Below are positions 43,779-53,160 of a DNA stretch of 64,000 nucleotides, piece after piece. The position numbers were made by a program, and so were the translations under genes. Numbering within the stretch: the first letter of the stretch is position 1; each line of letters starts with the position of its first letter. Source of the DNA: Planctomycetia bacterium (GTDB taxonomy: Bacteria; Planctomycetota; Planctomycetia; Gemmatales; HRBIN36); NCBI GenBank assembly GCA_016795155.1, contig JAEUIE010000055.1:29538-93537 (forward strand), given 5' to 3'. The notes beneath the pieces are model-generated. The model did no database searches. It was not told the origin of the DNA and saw only the letters and a program-made list of their open reading frames with translations.

Positions 43779-43863
43779 TGGGTGCCATGGTTTCGACGTA
43801 CCCGTCGTAACCATGTTGGGCCAAGGCATCGAAAGCACGAGTACATGCAAACGATGGCACCCA
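43779..43863. repeat. TGGGTGCCAT palindrome with internal GTAC
   Basis: The arms tgggtgccatggttt (43779-43793) and aaacgatggcaccca (43849-43863) match at 14 of 15 positions. Between them are gacgtacccgtcg and cgagtac, again with GTAC near each arm. The organisation is like the 1080 family, although the end sequence differs. It lies between two convergent genes. Confidence 0.7.
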
Positions 43864-43873
43864 CCAAGCAACT

Positions 43874-45226
43874 CTACGCATACTTCTTCGCCGGGTGCTC
43901 CCAGGGTTCACGGTATGCTCCCTGCAACATGCTCTGAGCCTGCTCGTCACCGACAATCTTTCCGCTGGCAGCATCCCACTTCAGTTCGCGGCCCAGTTTC
44001 ATGCTCATATTCGCCAGGATGCAGGCCAGCGTGCTCTGGTGGCCTTGTTCAATATCTGCGACAGGCTTCTCGCGAGTTTGAATACACTGCAGAAAGTTCT
44101 TCCAGTGGCCTCGATTGCCCAAGGCGACCGGATCAGGGCCTGTCTTTGGATAATGATCCGTATCGCTGACTATTGTGCTAGCTTCTTCGGAAGAGATGCC
44201 GCCGGCCATCGACTCGACTTCATAGCGTTCCAGATTCAGCCGCATGGTGCCTTTATCACCAAAGAACGTGGCAGCCCAGGGATACTTCTCGTTTGCCGGC
44301 CGTCCCCATGAGCGGTAATCCCAAGTCACCTGTACATCGCCATAATCGAAGATGGCTGATTGCGTATCGGCAATGTTAGCTCGCGATTTTTTCTCCACAA
44401 AGATGCCGCCAGTCGATGCTACTCGCTTCGGCTGCTTCAGATCGAGAATGTACCGGGCAGTATCCAGCCAATGCACACACATGTCACCACAGATGCCGTT
44501 GCCGTATTCCCAGTAACTTCTCCAGGCACGCGGATGGATTTCAGGATGATACTTCACCAACGGGGCCGGGCCGCTCCAGAAATCAAAATCAAAACCTTCA
44601 GGCGGCGGACAATCGGGTGCGGTGGTGCGTGACCGCATATGGTAGTAACAGCACGTTTCAACACGGGTGACTGTGCCCAGCTTGCCTTCGCGAATGAACT
44701 CCAGTGCCTGCACGACATGAGGGGTACTTCGCCGCTGCGTTCCCACCTGCACCACGCGGTTCAGCTTGCGGGCCGCTGTCAGCATCGCTTTCCCTTCCGC
44801 AATATCCTTGGAAATCGGCTTCTCAACGTAGACATCCGCACCGGCTTCCATTGCTGCAATCGCCAGCAACGGGTGCCAGTGATCGGGCGAGCCGACAATC
44901 ACAATGTCGTACTTGTCATCAGCCAGGCACTTGCGGAAATCGCCATACTTCCGGGGTTCCTTCTGTCCTTTCTCGACAACCTGCTTCACCGCACCGTCCA
45001 GTTGTTTCTGATCCACATCACACAGCGCAGCTACCTGAATCTCCGGGGCCACCTCGAGCATACGTCGGCAATTGACCATGCCGAACCAGCCCGTGCCCAG
45101 CACCGCTGCCTTCAGGGGTTTGCCCGATGCCGACAGTCCAAGACGTGTACCGGCACGCAGAGGATTGAAACTGCCCAGGGTAATGGCAGATGCTGCAGAT
45201 GCTTGAAGAAAGATTCGTCGGTTCAT
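43874..45226 (-). CDS. Tat-exported Gfo/Idh/MocA-family oxidoreductase
   Basis: The protein has 450 residues and a Tat-like signal ('NRRIFLQASAASAITLGSF'). The Rossmann start is 'KAAVLGTGWFGMVNCRRML'. Then come 'DIVIVGSPDHWHPLLAIAAM' and 'DVYVEKPISKDIAEG', with the conserved Lys. The C-terminal domain has 'GNGICGDMCVHWLDTARYIL', where the usual His is kept. This secreted subfamily is abundant in planctomycetes and is thought to act on sugars. No sugar-transport genes are adjacent. Confidence 0.88.
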   Translation of the reverse strand: MNRRIFLQASAASAITLGSFNPLRAGTRLGLSASGKPLKAAVLGTGWFGMVNCRRMLEVAPEIQVAALCDVDQKQLDGAVKQVVEKGQKEPRKYGDFRKCLADDKYDIVIVGSPDHWHPLLAIAAMEAGADVYVEKPISKDIAEGKAMLTAARKLNRVVQVGTQRRSTPHVVQALEFIREGKLGTVTRVETCCYYHMRSRTTAPDCPPPEGFDFDFWSGPAPLVKYHPEIHPRAWRSYWEYGNGICGDMCVHWLDTARYILDLKQPKRVASTGGIFVEKKSRANIADTQSAIFDYGDVQVTWDYRSWGRPANEKYPWAATFFGDKGTMRLNLERYEVESMAGGISSEEASTIVSDTDHYPKTGPDPVALGNRGHWKNFLQCIQTREKPVADIEQGHQSTLACILANMSMKLGRELKWDAASGKIVGDEQAQSMLQGAYREPWEHPAKKYA

Positions 45227-45298
45227 GGCTGTGACTTTCTTGGGAAACTGTTACCGTCTGGAGTATAACGACTTCTCCACCAATTGCGACAACTGAGT

Positions 45299-46123
45299 AT
45301 GCCTGATTTTGTGAAACAGTCCGAGGCTCATTCCCAGGAGCTGCTGCAGCATTTCCTGAAGCATCAGGGCATCAATCCAACACAATCGCCGCGTGAACTG
45401 CTCTCCCAGATCACTACCAGCTTCGCATGCCTGCCTTACGAAAACCTCTCCAAGATAGTGCGGGACGATCAAACCAGCAATTTCGAAGAAGCCCGCCGGT
45501 TGCCAAAGGAGGTGCTGCAGGATTTCTATCAACTGGGTGCGGGCGGCACCTGCTACTCCCTCACCTGGACACTGTTGCAACTGATTCGTGCCCTCGACTA
45601 CCAAGCGGAACCCATCCTAGCCGATCGCCGATATGGTCCCAATACCCACACTGCACTCATCGTCTGGATCAACGGCATTCGGCATCTGATTGACCCAGGT
45701 TATCTTCTTGTTGAACCCATTCCAATTCCGCGTGACGTAATTATCCACATACCCACCAGCTTCAACGAAGTGGAACTGATTCCCGACAAGACACATAATC
45801 GCATGGAGTTAAAAACACTTCAACATAGCCAGTCAACTTATCGGCTCACCTATAAAACTGATCCTGTAGATACACATCAATTCCTGGCTGCCTGGGATCA
45901 GTCTTTTCAGTTTGACATGATGAAGTACCCGGTACTGTCAAAGATAATCGATGATAAGCAAATGTATCTGCAGAAGAATCATCTGCTCATCAGAACGAAA
46001 GGCGAGTCGCAGAGACAGGAGATCGAGCCGGGCAAGATGCCTGAAACCATCACCACTATCTTCGGCATTCATCCATCACTAGTGGTTGATGCTCTAAACC
46101 TATTGCATCGGAAAGAGGCGTAA
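45299..46123 (+). CDS. Arylamine N-acetyltransferase-like protein
   Basis: The protein has 274 residues. The catalytic triad of the NAT family can be read as Cys in 'GAGGTCYSLTWTLLQLI', His in 'GPNTHTALIVWI' and Asp in 'HLIDPGYLLVEP'. The N-terminus ('SFACLPYENLSKIV') has the P-Y/F-E-N motif of the family. It would transfer an acyl group from CoA to an amine; the real substrate is unknown. The ATG at 45299 lies inside a frame that could also start at TTG 45284. The DUF4416 gene follows two bases after the stop. Confidence 0.82.
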   Translation: MPDFVKQSEAHSQELLQHFLKHQGINPTQSPRELLSQITTSFACLPYENLSKIVRDDQTSNFEEARRLPKEVLQDFYQLGAGGTCYSLTWTLLQLIRALDYQAEPILADRRYGPNTHTALIVWINGIRHLIDPGYLLVEPIPIPRDVIIHIPTSFNEVELIPDKTHNRMELKTLQHSQSTYRLTYKTDPVDTHQFLAAWDQSFQFDMMKYPVLSKIIDDKQMYLQKNHLLIRTKGESQRQEIEPGKMPETITTIFGIHPSLVVDALNLLHRKEA

Positions 46124-46125
46124 CG

Positions 46126-46713
46126 ATGGCCCAGCCTCAGCCTGCACCACTGGTGAAGTACATCATTGCGGTGCTCTATTCCAGCGAGAGCGCACTGCAG
46201 AATGTGTTGCCTCTTTTGGAGCAGCAGTGGGGTAGTATTGATTATCAGAGTAAGCCTTACCCTTTTGATCAGACAGATTACTACCAACAGGAAATGGGAG
46301 ACAATCTGCAGCGCGAGTTGATTGCGTTTGATAAGTTGCTCTCGCCGGAAGAACTGGTTGTGGCGAAACTGTGGTGTAATGAGTTGGAAGCCAGCCTGTC
46401 TGTCTCCCCTCTCCCCTCAGCGGGAGAGGGGGTGGGGGTGAGGGGGTTGCAACCCAAGCGCACCATCAACCTTGACATCGGCTATCTCGATCACAACAAA
46501 ATCGTCCTCGCCAGTGTCAAAGGCCTGGGACAGAAGATTTATTTATCGCAAGGCATCTATGCCGACCTGGTCGCCCGCTATGGCCATGGCCGGTATCAAC
46601 CCTTTGAATGGACGTTTCCCGATTTCAAAACGGGACGGTATGACGCCGATCTGGCACAACTCAGGCAAATCTATCTCAATCAAATGAAGGCTCGCCGCAG
46701 TCAATCTGAGTAA
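46126..46713 (+). CDS. DUF4416-family protein with an in-frame palindromic insertion
   Basis: The protein has 195 residues. The family pattern is visible at both ends: 'KYIIAVLYSSESALQ', 'PFDQTDYYQQEMGDNLQREL', and then 'TINLDIGYLDHNKIVLASVK', 'IYLSQGIYADLVARYGHG' and 'FEWTFPDFKTGRY'. The function of DUF4416 is not known. Between the two halves, residues about 93-107 ('SPLPSAGEGVGVRG') are encoded by the C-rich palindromic element. It is translated in a different frame from the copies in ileS and PSD1. It is probably co-transcribed with the NAT-like gene. Confidence 0.85.
   Translation: MAQPQPAPLVKYIIAVLYSSESALQNVLPLLEQQWGSIDYQSKPYPFDQTDYYQQEMGDNLQRELIAFDKLLSPEELVVAKLWCNELEASLSVSPLPSAGEGVGVRGLQPKRTINLDIGYLDHNKIVLASVKGLGQKIYLSQGIYADLVARYGHGRYQPFEWTFPDFKTGRYDADLAQLRQIYLNQMKARRSQSE
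46403..46446. repeat. C-rich palindromic element inside the DUF4416 gene
   Basis: The sequence tctcccctctcccct-cagcgggagagg with tail gggtgggggtgaggggg matches the copies at 35701 and 40662. Relative to ileS the host frame is shifted by one base. In the ileS phase this copy would hit TGA within its tail, whereas the frame actually used is open. Confidence 0.9.
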
Positions 46714-46804
46714 GCTGTTGTTTTTCTCACTTTTGAATTGCTACCGGATATTTCGCAACACATAATGCACGGTCTTGATTATTTCATTTGAGCGAAAGTA
46801 ATCC

Positions 46805-48190
46805 ATGTCTGCAGTTTCAAAATCAGGCACCCCGTGGAGTTGGCGGCTTGGACTCTGGCTGATCGTAGCTATCCTTGCTGTGCTCGCCAACTGGCTCAGC
46901 CCGACATTGGGATATCGTGGCCAGGCCATCTTGGGATTCTTCGCACTATTACTGCTCGCCGCATCATTCTCCACTAATCTGCGTGCAGTAAACATGAAAA
47001 CTATCATCTGGGGATTGCTGCTGCAGTTCACGCTGGCAATTCTGGTGATCTATTCCACACATGTGCAAGCATTTTTTCAGGTAGTCGGATCAGGCATCAC
47101 CAAGCTGATCGAATGCTCCGATAAAGGTGCTGAATTTGTATTTGGAGTACTGGCACAACCGAAAGAAATGGACAAAGTTTTTGGAAAGAACAACGGCTTT
47201 GTCTTCGCCTTCCGCGCGCTTCCACCGATCATTTTCGTCTCGGCGTTTTTCAGCCTACTCTATTACCTGGGGGTTCTGCAATTACTGGTGCGTATCATGG
47301 CACGCATCATGATGTATCTGATGGGAACCAGCGGCGCAGAAACACTCTCAGTGGCGGCCAACGTCTTCATGGGGCAAACCGAGGCGCCTTTGATTGTCAA
47401 GCCATTTGTCCCTCACATGACCCGCTCCGAACTGTTGGCTCTGATGGCTTCCGGCATGGCACACATCTCCGGCGGTATGATGGCTGTCTACATCAGCTAC
47501 GGTGCCGATCCTGTTGCCATCTTGTGTACCTGCATCATGGCATGTCCTTGCAGTCTCTACCTGACCAAGCTCATAATGCCCGAGCTTGAAAAACCAGCGA
47601 CATTGGGATCTGCCAAGATCGAAGTACCTTCGCAACATGTCAATGCTGTCGATGCTATTGCTGCGGGAGTGAAGGATGGTTTATACCTGGCGCTGAACGT
47701 AGCAGCCATGCTGATTGGCTTTATCGCCTTTATCGCGATGTTTGATGCACTGCTTAGCAGCATCAAGCCGATGTTCCTGGCGATGAACCTGCCGAAAGAG
47801 TGGTTTACCAGTTGGCCTGATACGCTGCGTCTGCAGGATATTTTCGGATTTCTTTTTGCCCCCATAGCAGTCTTGATCGGCGTCGCCCCGGAGGAAGCCA
47901 ACCAGGTGGGCACGCTGCTGGGAATCAAACTCGCTGCCAACGAGCATGTAGCATACCTCACATTAAAAAATGGAGCAGAGTTCCAGGAATTATCCAAGCG
48001 ATCAAAAGAGCTGGCAGTCTACGCCCTCACTGGCTTTGCCAACTTTGCTTCCATTGGCATTCAACTCGGTGGCATCGGCGCACTGGCTCCAGAACGGCGT
48101 ACTGACTTGGCCAAGTTGGGAATGAAAGCACTCTTTGTTGGCTTCATCGCCACCCTGATCAATGCCTGCGTGGCAGGAATGTTGAAGTAG
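46805..48190 (+). CDS. CNT-family concentrative nucleoside transporter
   Basis: This 461-residue protein has about ten membrane segments. The family signature is 'GTSGAETLSVAANVFMGQTE' followed by 'APLIVKPF', with the substrate-site residues G/Q-T-E. The second conserved region is 'TGFANFASIGIQLGGIGALA'. It imports nucleosides with a sodium or proton gradient. No nucleoside-salvage gene is next to it. It ends eight bases from the convergent pseudokinase gene. Confidence 0.9.
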   Translation: MSAVSKSGTPWSWRLGLWLIVAILAVLANWLSPTLGYRGQAILGFFALLLLAASFSTNLRAVNMKTIIWGLLLQFTLAILVIYSTHVQAFFQVVGSGITKLIECSDKGAEFVFGVLAQPKEMDKVFGKNNGFVFAFRALPPIIFVSAFFSLLYYLGVLQLLVRIMARIMMYLMGTSGAETLSVAANVFMGQTEAPLIVKPFVPHMTRSELLALMASGMAHISGGMMAVYISYGADPVAILCTCIMACPCSLYLTKLIMPELEKPATLGSAKIEVPSQHVNAVDAIAAGVKDGLYLALNVAAMLIGFIAFIAMFDALLSSIKPMFLAMNLPKEWFTSWPDTLRLQDIFGFLFAPIAVLIGVAPEEANQVGTLLGIKLAANEHVAYLTLKNGAEFQELSKRSKELAVYALTGFANFASIGIQLGGIGALAPERRTDLAKLGMKALFVGFIATLINACVAGMLK

Positions 48191-48197
48191 CAATAAA

Positions 48198-51100
48198 CTA
48201 CGCCGATTTCTTCATCACTGTCATGTCGCCGCCAGATAAGCGGTCCTGTACAAAATGGAGCAGTTGCTGCCAGGCCTTCTCATCGCCAGGCAGACTGCGT
48301 TGTACAGCATAAGCTGCCGTCTTGAGTTGCTCCGCAGTCTCTATCTGCTTCGATTCCAGTTTCTTGACGAATTCGGCCATCGCACCGCTTCGTCCCCTGC
48401 CGCGACACCAGGGTAAAGCGAGTGCTATAGCAGTGGCTACATCATCCGACTGAACAGGCTCCGTGGTACTAGCCAGACCACTGAGCCAGCGTGGCTCACC
48501 GGCACCGCATATTTTCAACTCACCTGCAGGTGTCAGCAACAATCGGCCAAGATGCAGTTGTCCATGCACCAGGCCGACATCATGCAGTGCTGCCAGGCCC
48601 GATGCCAGTTGCTGAATCAATTTGAGCGCCACCGAAGGATCATTGATCAGACCTGTCCATTCTGATCCAGGCAACCCGATCAGCCATTCCTGCAACACTG
48701 CAGGGCTCCCGGACATACTCAATACTTCAAAAGTTCCCGCGACATTCGAATGCTGAACCTGAGCTGCCTGGCTGAACAGTTGCCGATATTCATCCTGCCA
48801 GTTGGCATCGACTGATGCGGAAAGTTGCCTGAGCAGTGCTTCATCGCCAATGCGTGGATCAAAGACGCGGTAAATAGTCTCCATCGCACTTTGACGTAAT
48901 CGATCAATGATGCGTAATGAACCTAATACCAGAGCTTCCAATTGCCCTGCTTCGATCAATTCCATCTGGAAAGTTGACAGGAACTCATTCTGCAACAAGC
49001 AATCACGCAGCGTGATTCGCTGTTTGTGAGTCTCCTGCATGAGCGACTGCAAGGTTGAAGCATCGATCAATCCCATGCCACTGAGCAAATCTGCCAGGTG
49101 CTGATCGCTGCCAGTCCGTGTTGATTTGAGAGGCAGAATGTGAGGCGGATCGTAAAGCTGTACATCTTCGGCACCTGCCGTTGCAGGCAGCTTCTTCTCT
49201 GCCAGGTCTTTCAGCTTGTCTCGATACCAACCCTGCATGTCTGAAAGATGCTTATTGACTTCGGAACGACGGAAATGAACGTCTTCTTCCTTGTCCATCA
49301 ACTCAGCAGATCTAATCTCCAGGCGTTCATGATTCTGTTTTAGCTCCTGCTTCTGATGAGCCAGTTGCTCTGATTTTTCCTGCAGTTCCTGCTGATGCCA
49401 CTGCCATTGCTTTTGCAAATGCTCCATCTGCGACTGCCAGTGCAGACAATCCTGCCGCAACGCTGCTGCTTCCAGACGATGTTCATCCTGCAGGCGCGAC
49501 AGCACTTGGAATCGCTCATCGAGTTGTTGCATGGATTGGCGGACTTCATCGCGCTGACCTGACAGTTCATCGATGCACCGCTGACGGTACGCATGAATTT
49601 CCTGAAGTTGCGTGCGCCACTGCGTGCGTGCGGTTGACATTCTTTCCAGAATGGCTTCAGCACTACGGAGCAGCGCAGGCAGCATCTCGCTGAAAGCATT
49701 CCTGGCCTGTTCGAGTTCTGATCGCTGACCAGCAGCCTGTTCCTGCTGCTGTATGGTCAAATGTCGTTGCTCGGCAAGCTGCTGTTTCTGCAGTTCCAGT
49801 TGTTGTTGCTGTTCAAGCAGTTGCTCACGATCTCGCTGCAATTGCAGAGCCTGTGCATCTAACGATTGTCGACGTTCTTCCTGCAACTGACGATCTGTCT
49901 GCAGGCTGTTTTCCCACTCCTGATTCCTCTGAAGCCACTCGTTTTCGCTGGCCTGCACCTGTTCCATGCGTGCCTGCCAGGTTGATTCGAGTTGCTGCTG
50001 TTCCGATTCCCGCTGTGCCAGTACTGCCATGCGACGACGCAGTTGTTCCTGCAACGATTCGTGCGCACTTTCAGAATGATTCATGTTCAGCAACTGTTCA
50101 CGCAACAGTCGTCTTTGCTTATGCAGTCTGACACGCAACCGATGAACCTTCTCGAAACGGAATTGCAACAGCTCATGCTGATGATGCTGTTCTGCCTGTG
50201 TTTCCTGTATCGCACTTTCACGAGCCGCAAGTTGCTGCTCCATCTCTTCCCGCATGGCAAGAATAGTTCGGGCAGCTTCGATTTCTGTCTGAAGCTGCTG
50301 CATCAGGGCTTCGTGTGCCACTTTCTCCTGTGCCCAACTTGCGGACAGTGATTCATGCTCCTTGATACGATCTTGCAATGATTGTTGCTGTCGGCTGATT
50401 TCCTCTTCCACACGATCCAGCCGGAGGCGATCCTGCCCCAGTTGCCGTTCCCAATCAGCACAACCAGTTAGTCTTTGTGTGAATGTCTGTTTTTCCTGTT
50501 CCAGTTGTTTTTGTGTTGCCTGAAGTTGTTCTTGCAACAGTTGTTGTGCGCGTTGCTGCTGTTGCAGTTTTTCCTGATCAGCAGCTAACAGTTGCTGTGC
50601 CTGCTCCAGGCTGGTTTTCAACCCGTTCAGCCTGGGCAGTTCTCCACTCCAGTATTGTTCGCGCGTCTGCAATTCCTTCTCACGCGATTGCAACAAGGCA
50701 TCTCGTTTGTCCATCGATTCCTTGAATCGTTGCAGTCGTACCAGGTCCGCATGCAGTTCGCTGGTTTGCGAATTGAGTTGTTCTTTTTCTGCAACCAGCG
50801 AGACCTGCGTTGCAGCCTGTTTTTTCTGATCTTCTGCTAACTGTGTTTGCCACTCTTCCAGCAGTTGTGCCTGCTTGGCCAATTCATTCTGCTGCTCGTT
50901 CAACTTCAGGCGTTCAGCCTGGCAAGTAGATGAGACCTGCGTCAATTGCAATCGCTCATCACTAAGTTGCCTCTTTTCGGACTGCACTTTCTCTGCTGCA
51001 TGGCGTACCGCCTCGCGCATCGCTGCCACTGCATCGCGACGCTGGCGATACTGCTGATAGAGCGAATCACGCAGCTTGCACAATTCCTCACGCACCGATT

Positions 51101-51671
51101 GCAGATCGTGTCTTGAATTATCCTTGACTGTTTCCTGCTTCAAACTGGCACGCCACTGTTCCAGTTCTCTGCGTTCCGATTCCAGCAGCTTGGCCTTGTC
51201 CTGCACTTCGCGCATTTTCACTGCAAGAGCTTCAGCCTGCCGCTCTGCTTCACTTTCCCAGTCATGCTTTTCTTTCAGCAACTGCTGCTTCAGTTCATTC
51301 ACTTCATGCAATTGAACACTGGTATCCTGCTGTGATTTGAAACCACTCAGCGTGGTTTCCGCAAGAAAATCGAGTTTGAGTTGAGCTCCATCCAGAGTAC
51401 AGCTTTCGCGCAGTTTCAGAATAAATGTTTCTGGCGCAGTTGAACCAACTTGCCTGATTCTCAAGCCGCCAGTCGTCACGGTTGCCAGGTAGCTGGTGGA
51501 TGGACTGGCTTCAGGAATGACTAAATCACCCTGTTGACCGATCAGAATGGAGTCACTTCGAAATTCGAATTTCTGCTCAGCACCTGAACCCGTACGGAGG
51601 CTCAGCTTGATGAGAGGCAAACTCATCGATCCCGCACCAGTTTTTGCAACTGCTGGAATAAATTGCGGCAT
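48198..51671 (-). CDS. Giant coiled-coil protein with FHA-like start and C-terminal pseudokinase
   Basis: The protein has 1157 residues from the chosen ATG (51626 is an alternative start). Residues about 20-115 look like an FHA-type beta sandwich ('FRSDSILIGQQGDLVIPEAS'). About 120-880 are an uninterrupted Gln/Glu/Leu/Arg-rich coiled coil. The end (about 900-1157) is a protein-kinase fold: 'YRVFDPRIGDEALLRQLSAS', 'VLQEWLIGLPGSEW' and 'GLAALHDVGLVHGQLHLGRL'. The catalytic loop reads H-G-Q-L-H-L-G-R, so the Asp and Asn are lost. The Asp-Phe-Gly site is 'KICGAGEP'. It should therefore not phosphorylate, and may act as a scaffold that senses phosphorylated partners. Confidence 0.78.
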   Translation of the reverse strand: MPQFIPAVAKTGAGSMSLPLIKLSLRTGSGAEQKFEFRSDSILIGQQGDLVIPEASPSTSYLATVTTGGLRIRQVGSTAPETFILKLRESCTLDGAQLKLDFLAETTLSGFKSQQDTSVQLHEVNELKQQLLKEKHDWESEAERQAEALAVKMREVQDKAKLLESERRELEQWRASLKQETVKDNSRHDLQSVREELCKLRDSLYQQYRQRRDAVAAMREAVRHAAEKVQSEKRQLSDERLQLTQVSSTCQAERLKLNEQQNELAKQAQLLEEWQTQLAEDQKKQAATQVSLVAEKEQLNSQTSELHADLVRLQRFKESMDKRDALLQSREKELQTREQYWSGELPRLNGLKTSLEQAQQLLAADQEKLQQQQRAQQLLQEQLQATQKQLEQEKQTFTQRLTGCADWERQLGQDRLRLDRVEEEISRQQQSLQDRIKEHESLSASWAQEKVAHEALMQQLQTEIEAARTILAMREEMEQQLAARESAIQETQAEQHHQHELLQFRFEKVHRLRVRLHKQRRLLREQLLNMNHSESAHESLQEQLRRRMAVLAQRESEQQQLESTWQARMEQVQASENEWLQRNQEWENSLQTDRQLQEERRQSLDAQALQLQRDREQLLEQQQQLELQKQQLAEQRHLTIQQQEQAAGQRSELEQARNAFSEMLPALLRSAEAILERMSTARTQWRTQLQEIHAYRQRCIDELSGQRDEVRQSMQQLDERFQVLSRLQDEHRLEAAALRQDCLHWQSQMEHLQKQWQWHQQELQEKSEQLAHQKQELKQNHERLEIRSAELMDKEEDVHFRRSEVNKHLSDMQGWYRDKLKDLAEKKLPATAGAEDVQLYDPPHILPLKSTRTGSDQHLADLLSGMGLIDASTLQSLMQETHKQRITLRDCLLQNEFLSTFQMELIEAGQLEALVLGSLRIIDRLRQSAMETIYRVFDPRIGDEALLRQLSASVDANWQDEYRQLFSQAAQVQHSNVAGTFEVLSMSGSPAVLQEWLIGLPGSEWTGLINDPSVALKLIQQLASGLAALHDVGLVHGQLHLGRLLLTPAGELKICGAGEPRWLSGLASTTEPVQSDDVATAIALALPWCRGRGRSGAMAEFVKKLESKQIETAEQLKTAAYAVQRSLPGDEKAWQQLLHFVQDRLSGGDMTVMKKSA

Positions 51672-52031
51672 GTTAGCCGACAGCCCCCCAACGCCCACGC
51701 TGCCGCGCGAACCATAGCCATTTACCAGCTTTATGTGAAGAGAGACTTCAACGAAAATTCGAACAACTGGCAAACAAAACTGATAATCACTGCAAACTTC
51801 AATTGATCTGCAGCGTGAAAACAATTATTAAAACACAACAGTTTAATCCTGGTAAGATTTTCCATCTATTCCAGCTTTGCATAACACAACAACCTTACCA
51901 GGTTGTCCATAAGCGCTGAACGTATCAAGATTGCCTGCTTTACCAACCGATTCACCTATTGCGGTTCTACATCGTTTGCCCGGTCAGGCATGCCCGCAAC
52001 CTATCCTGACAGGCTGATGCGGAGTTGGTCC

Positions 52032-53069
52032 ATGCGTACGCTTCTGGCTTTGTTTTCAATTGCTTTGATATCATGCACCAACCTGGGTTGTCAAAGCACC
52101 CCTTGTGATAATGTTACCTGCGTACCTGACGTGCCTCGTGAACTCTCGATGGTGACACATCCACCCTACACGATTGCTGCACCAGACATTCTTTTGATTG
52201 ATGCCATACGTGTGGTACCCATTCCACCTTATAAGCTCAGCCCTCTCGATACAGTTTCGATCAATGTACCTAAAGCACTGCCTGACCAACCTCTGCAAGG
52301 CATCTTCCCCATCGATCCTGATGGCACGGTGAACCTTGGACCAACCTATGGCAAAGTCTCTCTGGTTGACAAGACAGTCGAAGAAGCACGCGAGGTTCTC
52401 GAAAAGCACATGAAAGATGTCGTGGGACTTACCGATTCCAAAGTTACTGTTGCCCTGGCTCAGTTCCGTGGCATGCAGCAAATCAAGGGTGACCACCTGG
52501 TCCGTCCCGATGGTACTGTTGGATTGGGTCTCTACGGCTCGGTCTATGTTGCCGGGCTGACGCTGGAACAGGCCAAGCTGGCGATTGAAACTCACCTTAC
52601 CAAGTATCTGCAGAAGCCTGAAATCTCGGTAGACATCTTCTCGTACAACAGCAAAGTCTTCTATGTCATCACCGATGGCGGTGGTTTCGGCGAACAGGTT
52701 TACCCCATTCCTTCCACTGGCAACGAAACGGTGCTTGATGCACTTGGCAAGATCGGCGGTTTGCCTGCTGTAGCTTCCAAGCGACGTATCTGGGTTGCCC
52801 GTCCTGCACCTTCCGGACACGGCCCGGATCAAACACTGGCTGTGAACTGGGAAGCCATTGCCATGGGAGCCAATACCACTACGAATTATCAAGTGCTGCC
52901 CGGCGATCGCGTCTACGTCATGGCGGAACCACTGATCACTGCCGACACCCTGCTCGCTCGCTTCCTGGCTCCATGGGAACGAATCATGGGTTTCAGCCTG
53001 TTGGGTAACTCCGTGGTGCGTGGACTCTCTGGCCAGAACCAGGGTGGTTTTAATAACGGTGGATTCTAA
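52032..53069 (+). CDS. Wza-like polysaccharide export lipoprotein
   Basis: The protein has 345 residues with a lipoprotein signal ('FSIALISCTNLGCQST'). The polysaccharide-biosynthesis/export domain starts at 'YKLSPLDTVSINVPKALPDQ' and includes 'GIFPIDPDGTVNLGPTYGKV'. A second copy, 'HLVRPDGTVGLGLYGSVYVA', follows. An SLBB-like segment ('KVFYVITDGGGFGEQVYPIP') and 'NYQVLPGDRVYVMAEP' close it. Proteins of this type form the outer-membrane channel for exported polysaccharide. GGAG precedes the ATG at nine bases; the upstream frame back to 51903 is not needed. No glycosyltransferases are adjacent. Confidence 0.88.
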   Translation: MRTLLALFSIALISCTNLGCQSTPCDNVTCVPDVPRELSMVTHPPYTIAAPDILLIDAIRVVPIPPYKLSPLDTVSINVPKALPDQPLQGIFPIDPDGTVNLGPTYGKVSLVDKTVEEAREVLEKHMKDVVGLTDSKVTVALAQFRGMQQIKGDHLVRPDGTVGLGLYGSVYVAGLTLEQAKLAIETHLTKYLQKPEISVDIFSYNSKVFYVITDGGGFGEQVYPIPSTGNETVLDALGKIGGLPAVASKRRIWVARPAPSGHGPDQTLAVNWEAIAMGANTTTNYQVLPGDRVYVMAEPLITADTLLARFLAPWERIMGFSLLGNSVVRGLSGQNQGGFNNGGF

Positions 53070-53088
53070 ACCACATTCTACATCCCTG

Positions 53089-53112
53089 GTGCTTTCAACT
53101 ACGTGAAAGCAC
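53089..53112. other. Hairpin between the export lipoprotein and the small secreted gene
   Basis: The arms gtgctttca and tgaaagcac form a perfect 9-bp stem with a 6-base loop, 20 bases past the lipoprotein stop. There is no T-run, so it could be an attenuator, an mRNA end protector or a rho-dependent end. Confidence 0.45.
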
Positions 53113-53160
53113 TGGTAGAATACTGACACCATACGACAATGCTGGATAGAGAGGTAAGCC

